Part shown: in pieces, positions 7,487 through 16,117 of the stretch
Layout of the letters: each line of letters opens with the position of its first letter
Numbering within the stretch: position 1 is the stretch's first letter
DNA from: Thermoplasmatales archaeon
GTDB lineage: Archaea; Thermoplasmatota; E2; UBA202; JdFR-43
Direction of reading: 5' to 3'
Assembly (NCBI GenBank): GCA_014361195.1
Contig: JACIWA010000004.1
Span: 43,500-107,499 of the forward strand
DNA length: 64,000 nt
The notes under the pieces: model-generated
What the model saw: only the letters and a program-made list of their open reading frames with translations
The model's database searches: none
What the model was told of the DNA's origin: nothing
Translations under genes and position numbers: made by a program

Positions 7487-9203
7487 TTTTATTCACTTTT
7501 TCCATAACTTTATCAGGACTTTTATAATATGCAGATACTATGCTCCCAAAATCGATATAATTCTTTATTCCTCTTTCAACCATCCATTTTATAACTTCCA
7601 CCCTCCTGTTAAATTCTTCATTTAACTCTCTATCACTCCAATTTCTCTGCTCCGCAATTCTATCCATCACATGACCTTTTCCATAATAATCAAAGCTATC
7701 TTTCCTAGGATTCCATCTGAAAACATCATTTGTTAATAAATCATCTGTAGTGGGATCAATACCAACTACTTCAACAACTTCTTTAATTCTCCTAACCCTC
7801 TTTTTTCCTATCCTCATTAATCCCTGAATTGCTACTATATCTAATGCTTGAAGTTGTATTCGAGGTATGCTTATTGGCTCACCTTCAAGCCTATGAACAA
7901 CAGAAAATATTGAATCCGCATGCATTGTGGAATAAACAGTATGTCCAGTAGCCATCGCTTGGAAAAGAACAACCGCCTCCTGCCCTCTTATCTCTCCTAC
8001 TAAGATGTACTCCGGTCGCTGGCGGAGTGCTGCTTTGAGTAAATCAAACATTCCAATTCTTGTATCTTCTTCTCCTGTTACTGTTTCCCTTGTCACGGAT
8101 GCAATCCAGTTTGGATGAGGCAAGTTTATTTCCCTCGTATCCTCTATTGAAACTATTTTCATTTGAGGTGGTATAAAGAGGCCAAGGGCATTTAATGTTG
8201 TTGTTTTCCCAGAAGCGGTTCCACCCGCAACTATGGCGGATGCGCCGTGCTCTATCGCAAGCCAGAAATAAGCAGCTAACTCTGCAGAAATTGTGTTGAA
8301 TTCTACAAGATGAGTTGGGGTAAATGGCTCTTCTCTAAATCTTCTTACTGTAAAATTTGAACCCATTGAAGAAACCTCTCGCGCGAGGCATGCTTGTAAT
8401 CTCGAACCATCTGGCATTGTTGCATCAAGCAATGGATGGGATATGGAAATATGTCTTCCGCATTTCTGGGCAAGTTGAATTACAAAAGAATCAAGTTCAT
8501 CATCTGTCTGAAAATATACATTCGTTTTAAGTGATTCATAATTTCTGTGATATATGAAAATTGGAACGCCTGCTGAATCGCATGATATATCTTCAATCAT
8601 TGGATCGGTCATTAAAACATCTATCTTTCCATAACCAAGAAAATCTCTTATCACATAATACATTATCTTTTCTCTTGTTATATCATCTATCTTTATTGAA
8701 TAATCTCTTATCACTCTATCAACATTTTTTTTCAAATATTCTTTCGCCTCTTCTTCCTTAAATTCAGTCAGCTCTATATCCATTGTTTTAATCAATGTTT
8801 CTTTTATAAAATCTAAAATTTTTCTTTCTTCTAGGGAAAGAGGCGGTTCAATTACTTCATAAATATATTCGTGATTCTTATTGTCGTATAGTATTCTTAT
8901 GTAAGAATATGGTTTTTTTATTGGATGAACTTCAACAACCTCTATATAATCTTCTCTGGGTGGAAGAATCTGCACAACTTCTTTTTTTACACCAAAAAGT
9001 TTTTCTATGTCCTCTCCTCTTTTAATCAACCTCAAACTTTCTCTGGCTTTAAAAACTTCTTCATTTTGCTGAATATTTTTTAACTCTTCTATAATTTTCT
9101 TATTTTTTGATATAATTTCATCAACCTTATATTTACTAAGTAAAAACATTGCTTTTTTCCTTTCTTCTTTTTCTTCCTCTTTAAGCAAATTTTTATTTTT
9201 CAT
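7455..9203 (-). CDS. FlaI/TadA-type secretion ATPase
   Basis: A 582-residue type II/IV secretion ATPase, first gene of the operon. Residues 1-150 are charged and helical, then comes the N-terminal domain with the LGYGKIDVLMTDPMIEDIS segment (189-207). The P-loop GGTASGKTTTLN spans 327-338, the Asp box is IVSIEDTREI, Walker B is YILVGEIRGQEA, and the His box region is FQAMATGHTVYSTMHA. It powers pilin insertion and removal or filament rotation in archaeal type IV pili and archaella. The gene is divergent from a large surface protein, with about 150 bp between them holding the likely promoters. Confidence 0.92.
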   Translation of the reverse strand: MKNKNLLKEEEKEERKKAMFLLSKYKVDEIISKNKKIIEELKNIQQNEEVFKARESLRLIKRGEDIEKLFGVKKEVVQILPPREDYIEVVEVHPIKKPYSYIRILYDNKNHEYIYEVIEPPLSLEERKILDFIKETLIKTMDIELTEFKEEEAKEYLKKNVDRVIRDYSIKIDDITREKIMYYVIRDFLGYGKIDVLMTDPMIEDISCDSAGVPIFIYHRNYESLKTNVYFQTDDELDSFVIQLAQKCGRHISISHPLLDATMPDGSRLQACLAREVSSMGSNFTVRRFREEPFTPTHLVEFNTISAELAAYFWLAIEHGASAIVAGGTASGKTTTLNALGLFIPPQMKIVSIEDTREINLPHPNWIASVTRETVTGEEDTRIGMFDLLKAALRQRPEYILVGEIRGQEAVVLFQAMATGHTVYSTMHADSIFSVVHRLEGEPISIPRIQLQALDIVAIQGLMRIGKKRVRRIKEVVEVVGIDPTTDDLLTNDVFRWNPRKDSFDYYGKGHVMDRIAEQRNWSDRELNEEFNRRVEVIKWMVERGIKNYIDFGSIVSAYYKSPDKVMEKVNKNADKISEFSI

Positions 9204-9350
9204 CTAAATCCTACATTTTTTTTGATATATATAGATTTATATTTATTCAGCATATATTGATAGCAAAATGCTAACAATTATTTAAGTTTTTCTGTTTTTA
9301 TTTTGAAATTCAAATAATAAAATTTATGTTTAAGTTTTCTTTACATATTC

Positions 9351-11474
9351 ATGAAAAAATTTGTGATTATGGTAGCGATTGCCTTTCTTTGCTTCATGTT
9401 GCTGAATTATAACAAAGCTAGCGATTTCAGTGTCGTGTATGTTAACGATGATTTTGATGAAAATACTGGTGGATGGAATATAACATGCTTCAATAGCATT
9501 CAGGGAGCAATTAACAAGGTTGCGGAAAATGGAACAGTTTTTGTTTATAATGGAAATTATTCTGAAAATTTGAGTGTAAATAAAAATTTAAAAATTTTTG
9601 GAGAAAATAGAGAGAAAACATTTGTTAATGGAAAAATAAGTATCTATGGGCAAGTAGAAGTTAGGAATATCTCCTCAAAAGGAATTGAAATATTTTCTTC
9701 TTTCAACAAAATAATTGATTGCAATATTTTTGGAGGAAATGGAATATATATTTCAAATTCAACAAATAACACAATTTACAGATGTATTATTTCAAACAAT
9801 AATTTTGGAGTTTACATCAATTCAAGCTATTCAAATAGCATAAGGAGAAATAATATAATAAATAACTCGCAGAATGCCTTTGATAATGGCGATAACATAT
9901 GGGAGGAAAATTACTGGAGCGATTTAACAGATGAAACTTATGCTATTCCAGGAGGAGACAATAAGGATTTAAATCCGTCATTGGAGCCATGGGATTTAAC
10001 CCTTCCTTCTTTAATTTATACAATTTCCGGAGAATCTGGAAAGAATGGGTGGTATAAGAGCAATGTCACTATAAGCATAGAGGCATTTGATAATGATGAG
10101 ATATCTAAAATAAATTATAGCATAAATGGATTGAGAAATACAACAACAAATTCATCATTTAATATAACATTGGGAGAAGGAATCCATAATATAGAAGTTT
10201 ATGTGTTTGATAAAAATGAAAATTTTATTAAGGAAGAATTTGAAATTAAGGTTGATACCTCGTCCCCTTCCATTGGATATATAATTGATCCCTCACTCCC
10301 TAACGGCAAAAATGGATGGTATAGAAATGTATCAATATCAATAAGTGCGAATGATAGTGTAAGTGGAATGATGGATGGAAGCATTGATTATAATATAAAT
10401 GAAGAAGGATGGCAAGAATATAAAGGATTCTTTGCTGTCAGGGAAGAAGGTTATCTAAATATATCGATAAGAGCGATTGATTCTGCTGGAAATGAAAATA
10501 TTACAAGTTTTGAACTAAAAAAAGATTCAACACCTCCCACAATAACCATAGGCAATCTATCAGGTTTATTTATAAAAGATATGTATGAGCTATTTTGGAA
10601 TGCAACTGATAACATAGACACAGATTTAAATGGAAGCATCTCTCTATATTATTCTCCAGATAATGGCACAACATGGGAAATAATAGAGGAAAATATCCAA
10701 AACAGCGGGAGATATGCATGGAATACTCGATTATTTAATGATTCAAGAAATGGCCTTTTAAAAATTTCAGCGGAAGATGATGCGGGAAATGTTGGATATG
10801 CAATTTCTCAAAATTTTGTTTTAGATAATACACCTCCAGTCGTTGCAATAACTTCTCCAAAGGGAGAGGCATATGGAAAAGATGAATATGGAAATATAAT
10901 AATTGAAATAATATGGAGTGCATTTGATGCCATAGATGATGACTTAAATGGAAGCATAAATATTTCTCTTTATAATGGGACATGGTTTGATATAGAAAAA
11001 AACTATAACAATAACTTCAGATATACAATAACAAATGCAAGTGATTGGGGAGATGGACAATATACTATAAGAATTTCTGCAAGTGATGATGCGGGAAATA
11101 CAGGATTTGCTTATTCAAATTTCACAATTGACAAACAACCCCCTCAATTAAGAATAATAAAACCTAGCAAAGGGTATTTGTATATAAATATCTTCGGGAA
11201 GGACATAATACCGCCCCTCCAACTGTTTGGATTTTTATATGATGCGATTATAATAGGAAAAATAAAAATCGAGATTTATGCATATGATACTCATTCTGGA
11301 CTGCAAGATGTTAGGATAAAAATAGATGAAGATGAGCCATTCCCTGTCGAATGGCCTTATCAATATTTCTGGGATCCTCCTACAGGAGTGCACAATATAA
11401 AGGTAATTGCAAGAGATAATGCAAAAAATATAGAGGAAGAAGAAATAAGCAGAATATTATGTCTTAACTTTTAG
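9351..11474 (+). CDS. Secreted beta-helix plus Ig-like repeat surface protein
   Basis: A 707-residue exported protein. Residues 1-25 are a signal peptide (MKKFVIMVAIAFLCFMLLNYN). Residues about 30-215 form a right-handed beta-helix of NosD/pectate-lyase type with repeated N-x-(I/V) coils (NNTIYRCIISNNN, SNSIRRNNIINNS), closing with ENYWSD. Residues about 225-700 hold at least four Ig-like modules separated by Pro-rich linkers (DTSSPSIGYIIDPS, DSTPPTITIGN, DNTPPVVAITSPKG, DKQPPQLRIIKPS) with SAxDxAGN motifs. There is no C-terminal transmembrane anchor, and no PGF-CTERM-like tail. Probably an S-layer-associated or adhesive surface protein; no enzymatic activity can be claimed. Confidence 0.82.
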   Translation: MKKFVIMVAIAFLCFMLLNYNKASDFSVVYVNDDFDENTGGWNITCFNSIQGAINKVAENGTVFVYNGNYSENLSVNKNLKIFGENREKTFVNGKISIYGQVEVRNISSKGIEIFSSFNKIIDCNIFGGNGIYISNSTNNTIYRCIISNNNFGVYINSSYSNSIRRNNIINNSQNAFDNGDNIWEENYWSDLTDETYAIPGGDNKDLNPSLEPWDLTLPSLIYTISGESGKNGWYKSNVTISIEAFDNDEISKINYSINGLRNTTTNSSFNITLGEGIHNIEVYVFDKNENFIKEEFEIKVDTSSPSIGYIIDPSLPNGKNGWYRNVSISISANDSVSGMMDGSIDYNINEEGWQEYKGFFAVREEGYLNISIRAIDSAGNENITSFELKKDSTPPTITIGNLSGLFIKDMYELFWNATDNIDTDLNGSISLYYSPDNGTTWEIIEENIQNSGRYAWNTRLFNDSRNGLLKISAEDDAGNVGYAISQNFVLDNTPPVVAITSPKGEAYGKDEYGNIIIEIIWSAFDAIDDDLNGSINISLYNGTWFDIEKNYNNNFRYTITNASDWGDGQYTIRISASDDAGNTGFAYSNFTIDKQPPQLRIIKPSKGYLYINIFGKDIIPPLQLFGFLYDAIIIGKIKIEIYAYDTHSGLQDVRIKIDEDEPFPVEWPYQYFWDPPTGVHNIKVIARDNAKNIEEEEISRILCLNF

Positions 11475-12808
11475 CAAGGAGGAAGTTTTTCAGCGTCATT
11501 TCCCTTTATAAATTCCTGCCAGTAATATCTTCTCATTGCAATATTTATTGTAGGAAGAGCTAAAGAATATGGAGCGAATTTTGTCATTTTTATTGATCTA
11601 TAAACTCTTTTTATGGTTTCTTTCATTGAATAAAATCCTCTTATTACATGTTTCATTCCTTCAAGAAGTTCTTCAGGCGACATATTCTTTGGTTGATATA
11701 CGACATGTGCTTGCGTATATTTACTCCAATCTTTAGTTAGAATTCTTCCCTCTTTTTCCAGTCTCTCATATAGTGGTGTTCCAGGATATGGAGTTAGAAT
11801 ATTGAATTCAGCAGCATCTATTTCCCATTGAAGAATTGCTTCGAGAGTTGTATCAAATATTTCTGGTGTGTCTGCATCAAAACCAAATATAAATCCACCT
11901 ATTACCCCCATCCTATATTCTCTAACTTTTCTTATTGCTTTATCATATTCCTCCGCTTTATTTGAAACTTTATGTGCTTCTTTTAGGCTTGCGGGATTTA
12001 TTGATTCAAACCCAACAAACCAGGCTATGCACCCAGCTTCTTTTGCATATTTCAAAAATTTTTCATCTCTGCCAAGAAGATTTATATTTCCGTTTGCAAT
12101 CCATTTTTTCTTCAGAGGTTTTATTGCCTTGAAAAGCTCTATGCTGTAATTTGGGTTTATTGTAAGAGATGGGTCTCTAAAGATTATTACTTTATTTTTT
12201 ATTTCCTTCATTTCTTTAACAACCGCATCAATTGGCCTGCTTCTCAACTTTCTTCCAAGGAAAACAGAAGTAGCGCAGAAATCGCATGCATTTGGACAAC
12301 CCCTGCTTGTCTGAACCCCTTCTGCAAGAGGTTTATTTTTCATCAAATCTCTCCTTGGAAATGGAATTTCTCCCGCATCAACATGTGGGCCATAGTAAAA
12401 TGGCTTTAGTTCCCCTGCTTCCAAATCTTTCAGCAGTTCATTCCATATTCCTTCCGCCTCTCCTATAACGACCGCATCCGCATGCTCCTTTGCTTCCTCT
12501 GGCATGGCGCTTGGATGATACCCACCCAGCACAACTTTCACGCCTTTTTTCCTGAATTTGTCTGCAATCTCATAGGCCCGAAAAGCGGTCATTGTAAGAG
12601 AATTTATTCCAACAATGTCCCATTTTGCATCGAAATTTATTTCTTCAAAATTTTCATCAACTATTGTTACTTCATGCCCGTCAGAGCAAGCAGCAACCTG
12701 AGCAAGGCTTAAAGAAGGGTTTCCAAAGAGTTTTACAAAAGGAGTTCTTCTATCCCTGTAAGTTGTAACTCCATGCTCAAGCTTAGGGAATACAAGCAAA
12801 ATTTTCAT
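11471..12808 (-). CDS. B12-binding-domain radical SAM enzyme
   Basis: A 445-residue enzyme. Residues 1-140 are a cobalamin-binding-like domain with the GINSLTMTAFRAYEIADKFRKKG and VVLGGYHPSAMPEEA strands. The radical SAM cluster motif is C171-x3-C175-x2-C178 (RGCPNACDFC). A C-terminal extension ends in FIKGNDAEKLPPC. Such enzymes carry out methylations, ring formations or C-C bond formation; archaeal members include those that cyclise membrane tetraether lipids, but the substrate here cannot be assigned from sequence. Its stop overlaps the stop of the convergent surface-protein gene by 3 nt. It has no operon partner. Confidence 0.85.
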   Translation of the reverse strand: MKILLVFPKLEHGVTTYRDRRTPFVKLFGNPSLSLAQVAACSDGHEVTIVDENFEEINFDAKWDIVGINSLTMTAFRAYEIADKFRKKGVKVVLGGYHPSAMPEEAKEHADAVVIGEAEGIWNELLKDLEAGELKPFYYGPHVDAGEIPFPRRDLMKNKPLAEGVQTSRGCPNACDFCATSVFLGRKLRSRPIDAVVKEMKEIKNKVIIFRDPSLTINPNYSIELFKAIKPLKKKWIANGNINLLGRDEKFLKYAKEAGCIAWFVGFESINPASLKEAHKVSNKAEEYDKAIRKVREYRMGVIGGFIFGFDADTPEIFDTTLEAILQWEIDAAEFNILTPYPGTPLYERLEKEGRILTKDWSKYTQAHVVYQPKNMSPEELLEGMKHVIRGFYSMKETIKRVYRSIKMTKFAPYSLALPTINIAMRRYYWQEFIKGNDAEKLPPC

Positions 12809-12899
12809 GAGCTTAAAATAATAGTAGATATATAATTTTTGTTTATAGGCTTTTGATTTTATTTCATAAATATTTTAAATAGAAAATTGTTATAGGGTT

Positions 12900-13424
12900 G
12901 TGAATGCAAGAATAGATAGTATAGACAGGAAGATAATTTCCCTGCTCCAAAAAAATCCAAATATCTCTCAGAACGAGATTGCAAAAGAAGTGGAGTTATC
13001 TCAGCCTTCTGTAAGTGCAAGAATTAAAAGAATGCGCGAAAGTGGAGTTCTTGCATTGATGTTTGGAATAGATATTAAAAAAGTAGGGCTCCATGTTGCA
13101 AAAATAGAATTAAATAAAAATTATAAAAAGGAATTTATTAAGGAATGTCCTTACATTCTTTCCATAATTGAAACAGTTGATAAAAATGTTTTATATCTTG
13201 TAAGCGAGGATTTCTCAAGCCTTGAAGCAATAGCAAAGAAACACTTTAACATGGATGATTTTGAAGTTGTAATATCTTCCTATCCAAATTTAGTTCTTCC
13301 AATAAAAATTCCAGAGCCAAACAATGGATGCGGGAGTTGCGATTGCAAGAATTGTGATTTCTATATAAAGGGAAAATGCATTGGCTGTCCTTCTTCTCCA
13401 TATTACAAAGGAATGCTATGGTAA
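12900..13424 (+). CDS. Lrp/AsnC-type HTH regulator with Cys-rich C-terminal tail
   Basis: A 174-residue DNA-binding protein with a GTG start. Residues 1-60 are an Lrp/AsnC-like winged helix (IDSIDRKIISLLQKNPNIS, then VELSQPSVSARIKRM). A central domain of about 80 residues follows. The tail (about 138-170) is cysteine-rich: CGSCDC, CKNCDF, GKCIGC, at least seven Cys in about 30 residues, suggesting a metal or Fe-S site. It is thus a candidate metal- or redox-sensing regulator (inference). The last codons overlap the hel308 start (ATGGTAA), so the regulator is translationally coupled to the helicase gene. Confidence 0.78.
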   Translation: MNARIDSIDRKIISLLQKNPNISQNEIAKEVELSQPSVSARIKRMRESGVLALMFGIDIKKVGLHVAKIELNKNYKKEFIKECPYILSIIETVDKNVLYLVSEDFSSLEAIAKKHFNMDDFEVVISSYPNLVLPIKIPEPNNGCGSCDCKNCDFYIKGKCIGCPSSPYYKGMLW

Positions 13425-15499
13425 AGATTGATGAACTGCAAATTGAACAAAGCATAAAGGAAATTTTAAAGGAGCAGGGAATAAATGAGCTATACCCGCC
13501 GCAGGAAAAGGCAATACCTTATGTTTTAGAAGGGAAAAATGTTGTTGTTTCCACTCCAACTGCTTCTGGAAAAAGCTTGATTGCATATTTAGCTTCGCTT
13601 AAAACTGCTTTAAATAAAGGAAAAAGTATTTATATTGTTCCTTTAAGAACTCTTGCAAGAGAAAAATATGAGGATTTAAAAAAGTTTGAAAAAATTGGAA
13701 TAAAAGTTGGTATTTCAACCGGCGACTTATATGATAAAGGCGAAAAACTTGGCAGATATGATATAATTGTATGCACAAGCGAGAAAGCGGATTCTTTGTT
13801 AAGGCATAATTCAGAATGGATATATGAGATCAGGAATGTTATCATTGATGAGATTCATATGATAAATGATGCATCTCGTGGTCCAACTCTTGAAGTTATT
13901 ATTTCAAGATTCATGCATATGATGCCTGTTCAAATAGTTGCTCTATCCGCAACAATAAAAAATGCTTATGAGATTGCGGAATGGCTTAATGCAGAGCTTA
14001 TTGAATCTGACTGGAGGCCTGTTCCTTTGAAGCAGGGGGTGCTTTTTGGGAGGAAAATATATTTTGATGATGAGAGTTTTAAGGAAATAGAAAATCCGAA
14101 GCTTGAAGGAATAGTTGAAGATACCCTTCGTGATGGGCAAATCCTTATTTTTGTTAATACACGCTTATCATCTCAAATCCTTGCTGAAAAGCTAAAGGAA
14201 ATAACCTGCAGATTTTGTGATGAGGGGCTTGAGGAAATAGCGAACAGAATTTTGCATGAGGAGGAGGTGACAAGCATATCTAAAAAACTCGCTGAATGCA
14301 TTAAAAAAGGATGCGCTTTTCATCATGCAGGCCTTACATCCAATCAGAGAAAAATAATTGAAGATAATTTCAAGAAGGGAAAAATAAAATGTGTTGTTGC
14401 AACTCCAACAATGGCGATGGGAATAAACATGCCAGCAAGAAGGGTTATAATAAAAAATCTCTGGAGATACTGCGAGCCTGAAGGAGGCATGAGGCCCCTG
14501 CCAGTTATGGAAGTGAAGCAAATGATGGGAAGAGCGGGGAGGCCAGGATATGATGAAGAAGGAGAAGCGATATTAATTGCGAGGAATAGAATGGAGAAAG
14601 AGAGATTATGGGAAGAATATATAAAGTCGGATATTGAGCCAATTTACTCAAAACTTTCTTCTGAGCCACTGCTAAGGATGCATATTCTTGCATTGATAGC
14701 AACAAATTTTGCAATTACATGGGAAGAAATAATAGATTTTTTCAAAAAAACTTTTTATGTTCATCAGCTAGGAATGCTTCCAGAAGATAAAATATGGGAA
14801 TGCCTTGATTTTTTGGAAAGAAATGAATTTATCAGGAGTGATGGAGAAAAATGGAGAGCAACTCCTTTTGGGGAGAAGACATCAAGCCTTTATCTAGATC
14901 CTCTGAGCGCATTAAAAATGAGAATTGCTCTTGAAAATAAAATTGGAAATAGCTTTGCCTATCTTCATGCAATATGTGCAACACCTGATATGAGATGTAT
15001 CTCTGTTAGTAGAAAAGATGAATGGCTCGAGGAAAAAATAAATGAGGAGAATTTTCTTATTCCAGTTCCATCAATATATGATGAAGAATATGATTTTTTC
15101 CTTTCAGAGGTTAAAACCGCCTGCATGCTTGAAGATTGGATAAATGAAAAAAAAGAAGATGAGATAATTTCAAAATATCAGATTGGCTCTGGAGATATTC
15201 ATGCAAGAGCAGAAACCGCTGAATGGCTTCTTTATTCAATGTCGGAAATTGCAAGGCTATTTAATTTTGAGGCAATTCCTGTATTGAAAAAGCTTGAAGT
15301 GAGAGTTAAATATGGATGTAAAGAAGAGCTTCTTAATCTGGTTAAGCTTCGAGGCATAGGAAGGATTAGGGCAAGGATTTTATATGAAAATGGCCTGAAA
15401 AATATTGAAATGCTTGGAAAAGCAAGCATCTCCATGCTCAAGGAATTGCCAGGTATAGGAGAAGGAGTTGCTAAATTGATAAAGGAGCAGGTGGAGTGA
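13418..15499 (+). CDS. hel308: Hel308-type ATP-dependent DNA helicase
   Basis: A 693-residue superfamily 2 helicase that unwinds lagging-strand and branched DNA at stalled archaeal replication forks. From the ATG at 13418: a Q-motif-like LYPPQEKAI, P-loop STPTASGKS (45-53), motif Ia VPLRTLAREK, DEIH box (144-147), motif III LSATI, motif IV ILIFVNTRLSS, motif V TPTMAMGINMPARRVI and motif VI QMMGRAGRPGYD. A winged-helix and ratchet domain follows, and the C-terminus has a helix-hairpin-helix (LRGIGRIRARILYENG, LPGIGEGVAKLI). The ATG overlaps the upstream regulator's stop, and the TGA overlaps the next gene's ATG, giving a three-gene operon. An upstream in-frame start would lie inside the regulator gene and is unlikely. 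Confidence 0.93.
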   Translation: MVKIDELQIEQSIKEILKEQGINELYPPQEKAIPYVLEGKNVVVSTPTASGKSLIAYLASLKTALNKGKSIYIVPLRTLAREKYEDLKKFEKIGIKVGISTGDLYDKGEKLGRYDIIVCTSEKADSLLRHNSEWIYEIRNVIIDEIHMINDASRGPTLEVIISRFMHMMPVQIVALSATIKNAYEIAEWLNAELIESDWRPVPLKQGVLFGRKIYFDDESFKEIENPKLEGIVEDTLRDGQILIFVNTRLSSQILAEKLKEITCRFCDEGLEEIANRILHEEEVTSISKKLAECIKKGCAFHHAGLTSNQRKIIEDNFKKGKIKCVVATPTMAMGINMPARRVIIKNLWRYCEPEGGMRPLPVMEVKQMMGRAGRPGYDEEGEAILIARNRMEKERLWEEYIKSDIEPIYSKLSSEPLLRMHILALIATNFAITWEEIIDFFKKTFYVHQLGMLPEDKIWECLDFLERNEFIRSDGEKWRATPFGEKTSSLYLDPLSALKMRIALENKIGNSFAYLHAICATPDMRCISVSRKDEWLEEKINEENFLIPVPSIYDEEYDFFLSEVKTACMLEDWINEKKEDEIISKYQIGSGDIHARAETAEWLLYSMSEIARLFNFEAIPVLKKLEVRVKYGCKEELLNLVKLRGIGRIRARILYENGLKNIEMLGKASISMLKELPGIGEGVAKLIKEQVE

Positions 15500-15996
15500 T
15501 GGTTATGATAGTTATAGGAGCAAAAGGAAAAATGGATGTAGATTCTGCAATAAAAAAATTAAATGATTTCTGCAAGAAGAATTCTTTAATTGGGCAGATC
15601 TTTGATGCGGATTTAGTTTTTGGGGAAGAGCATTTAATTGTTGCATATGAGCGTGCAAAAAGAGCTTTTGAAGAAGGAAGAAATATTTGCAAGAGCATTG
15701 AAATGGAAATGCTTCTTTATGCTTCTGGAAAAAGGCAGATAAATGAAGCAATTTCATTAATTGGAGCAAAAAAGGAGGGAAATTATGCCTTCTTTTTTTG
15801 CGGAGAAATTGAAATAGAAAAATTGATAGATTTTATTTGCAAATTAAACCTTGAAATAGATAGGAATGTTATTGATTTCAAGAAAGAAAAATTGAAAAAA
15901 TTTGGAATAAGTGAAAATGAAATTATTGCTACTGATGAAAAATTTCATAAAGATTTAATCTTTGAAAAAATTGCATTGCTCGATGCAATAAAATAG
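15499..15996 (+). CDS. cgi121: KEOPS complex subunit Cgi121
   Basis: A 165-residue Cgi121-like protein. In KEOPS this subunit binds tRNA and recruits it to Kae1/Bud32 for the threonylcarbamoyl (t6A37) modification. The diagnostic stretch LLYASGKRQINEAISLIGAK lies at about 74-93, preceded by the acidic and basic helix AYERAKRAFEEGRNICKSIEME. The start ATG overlaps the hel308 TGA (TGATG); an in-frame GTG three bases earlier is less likely. Hel308 and Cgi121 adjacency is known in archaea. The last base of its TAG stop is the first base of the tRNA-Arg gene. Sua5, the enzyme for the preceding t6A step, is at 41.4-42.0 kb. Confidence 0.87.
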   Translation: MVMIVIGAKGKMDVDSAIKKLNDFCKKNSLIGQIFDADLVFGEEHLIVAYERAKRAFEEGRNICKSIEMEMLLYASGKRQINEAISLIGAKKEGNYAFFFCGEIEIEKLIDFICKLNLEIDRNVIDFKKEKLKKFGISENEIIATDEKFHKDLIFEKIALLDAIK

Positions 15997-16069
15997 CCCG
16001 GATAGGGTAGTCAGGATATCCTTGGAGGCTGCGGACCTCCAGACCCGGGTTCGAATCCCGGTCCGGGCA
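15996..16069 (+). tRNA. tRNA-Arg (anticodon GCG)
   Basis: A cloverleaf can be folded by eye. The acceptor stem is GCCCGGA (15996-16002) paired with TCCGGGC (16062-16068), discriminator A at 16069, no encoded CCA. The anticodon stem is GGAGG/CCTCC enclosing the seven-base loop CTGCGGA, so the anticodon is GCG, reading the Arg codon CGC. The T arm is CCGGG-TTCGAAT-CCCGG. The first base is shared with the TAG stop of cgi121, so the tRNA is probably cut out of, or overlaps, that transcript. The CRISPR-Cas island starts about 50 nt downstream. Confidence 0.94.
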
Positions 16070-16117
16070 TTTATTAGAAATAAGAAAACTCATAAACTCC
16101 TTTTTGATTTATAATAA

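Noticed and set aside
13376..13417. Longer hel308 start
   Set aside because: It lies inside the upstream regulator gene; the ATG at 13418 gives the usual overlap and the expected N-terminus.
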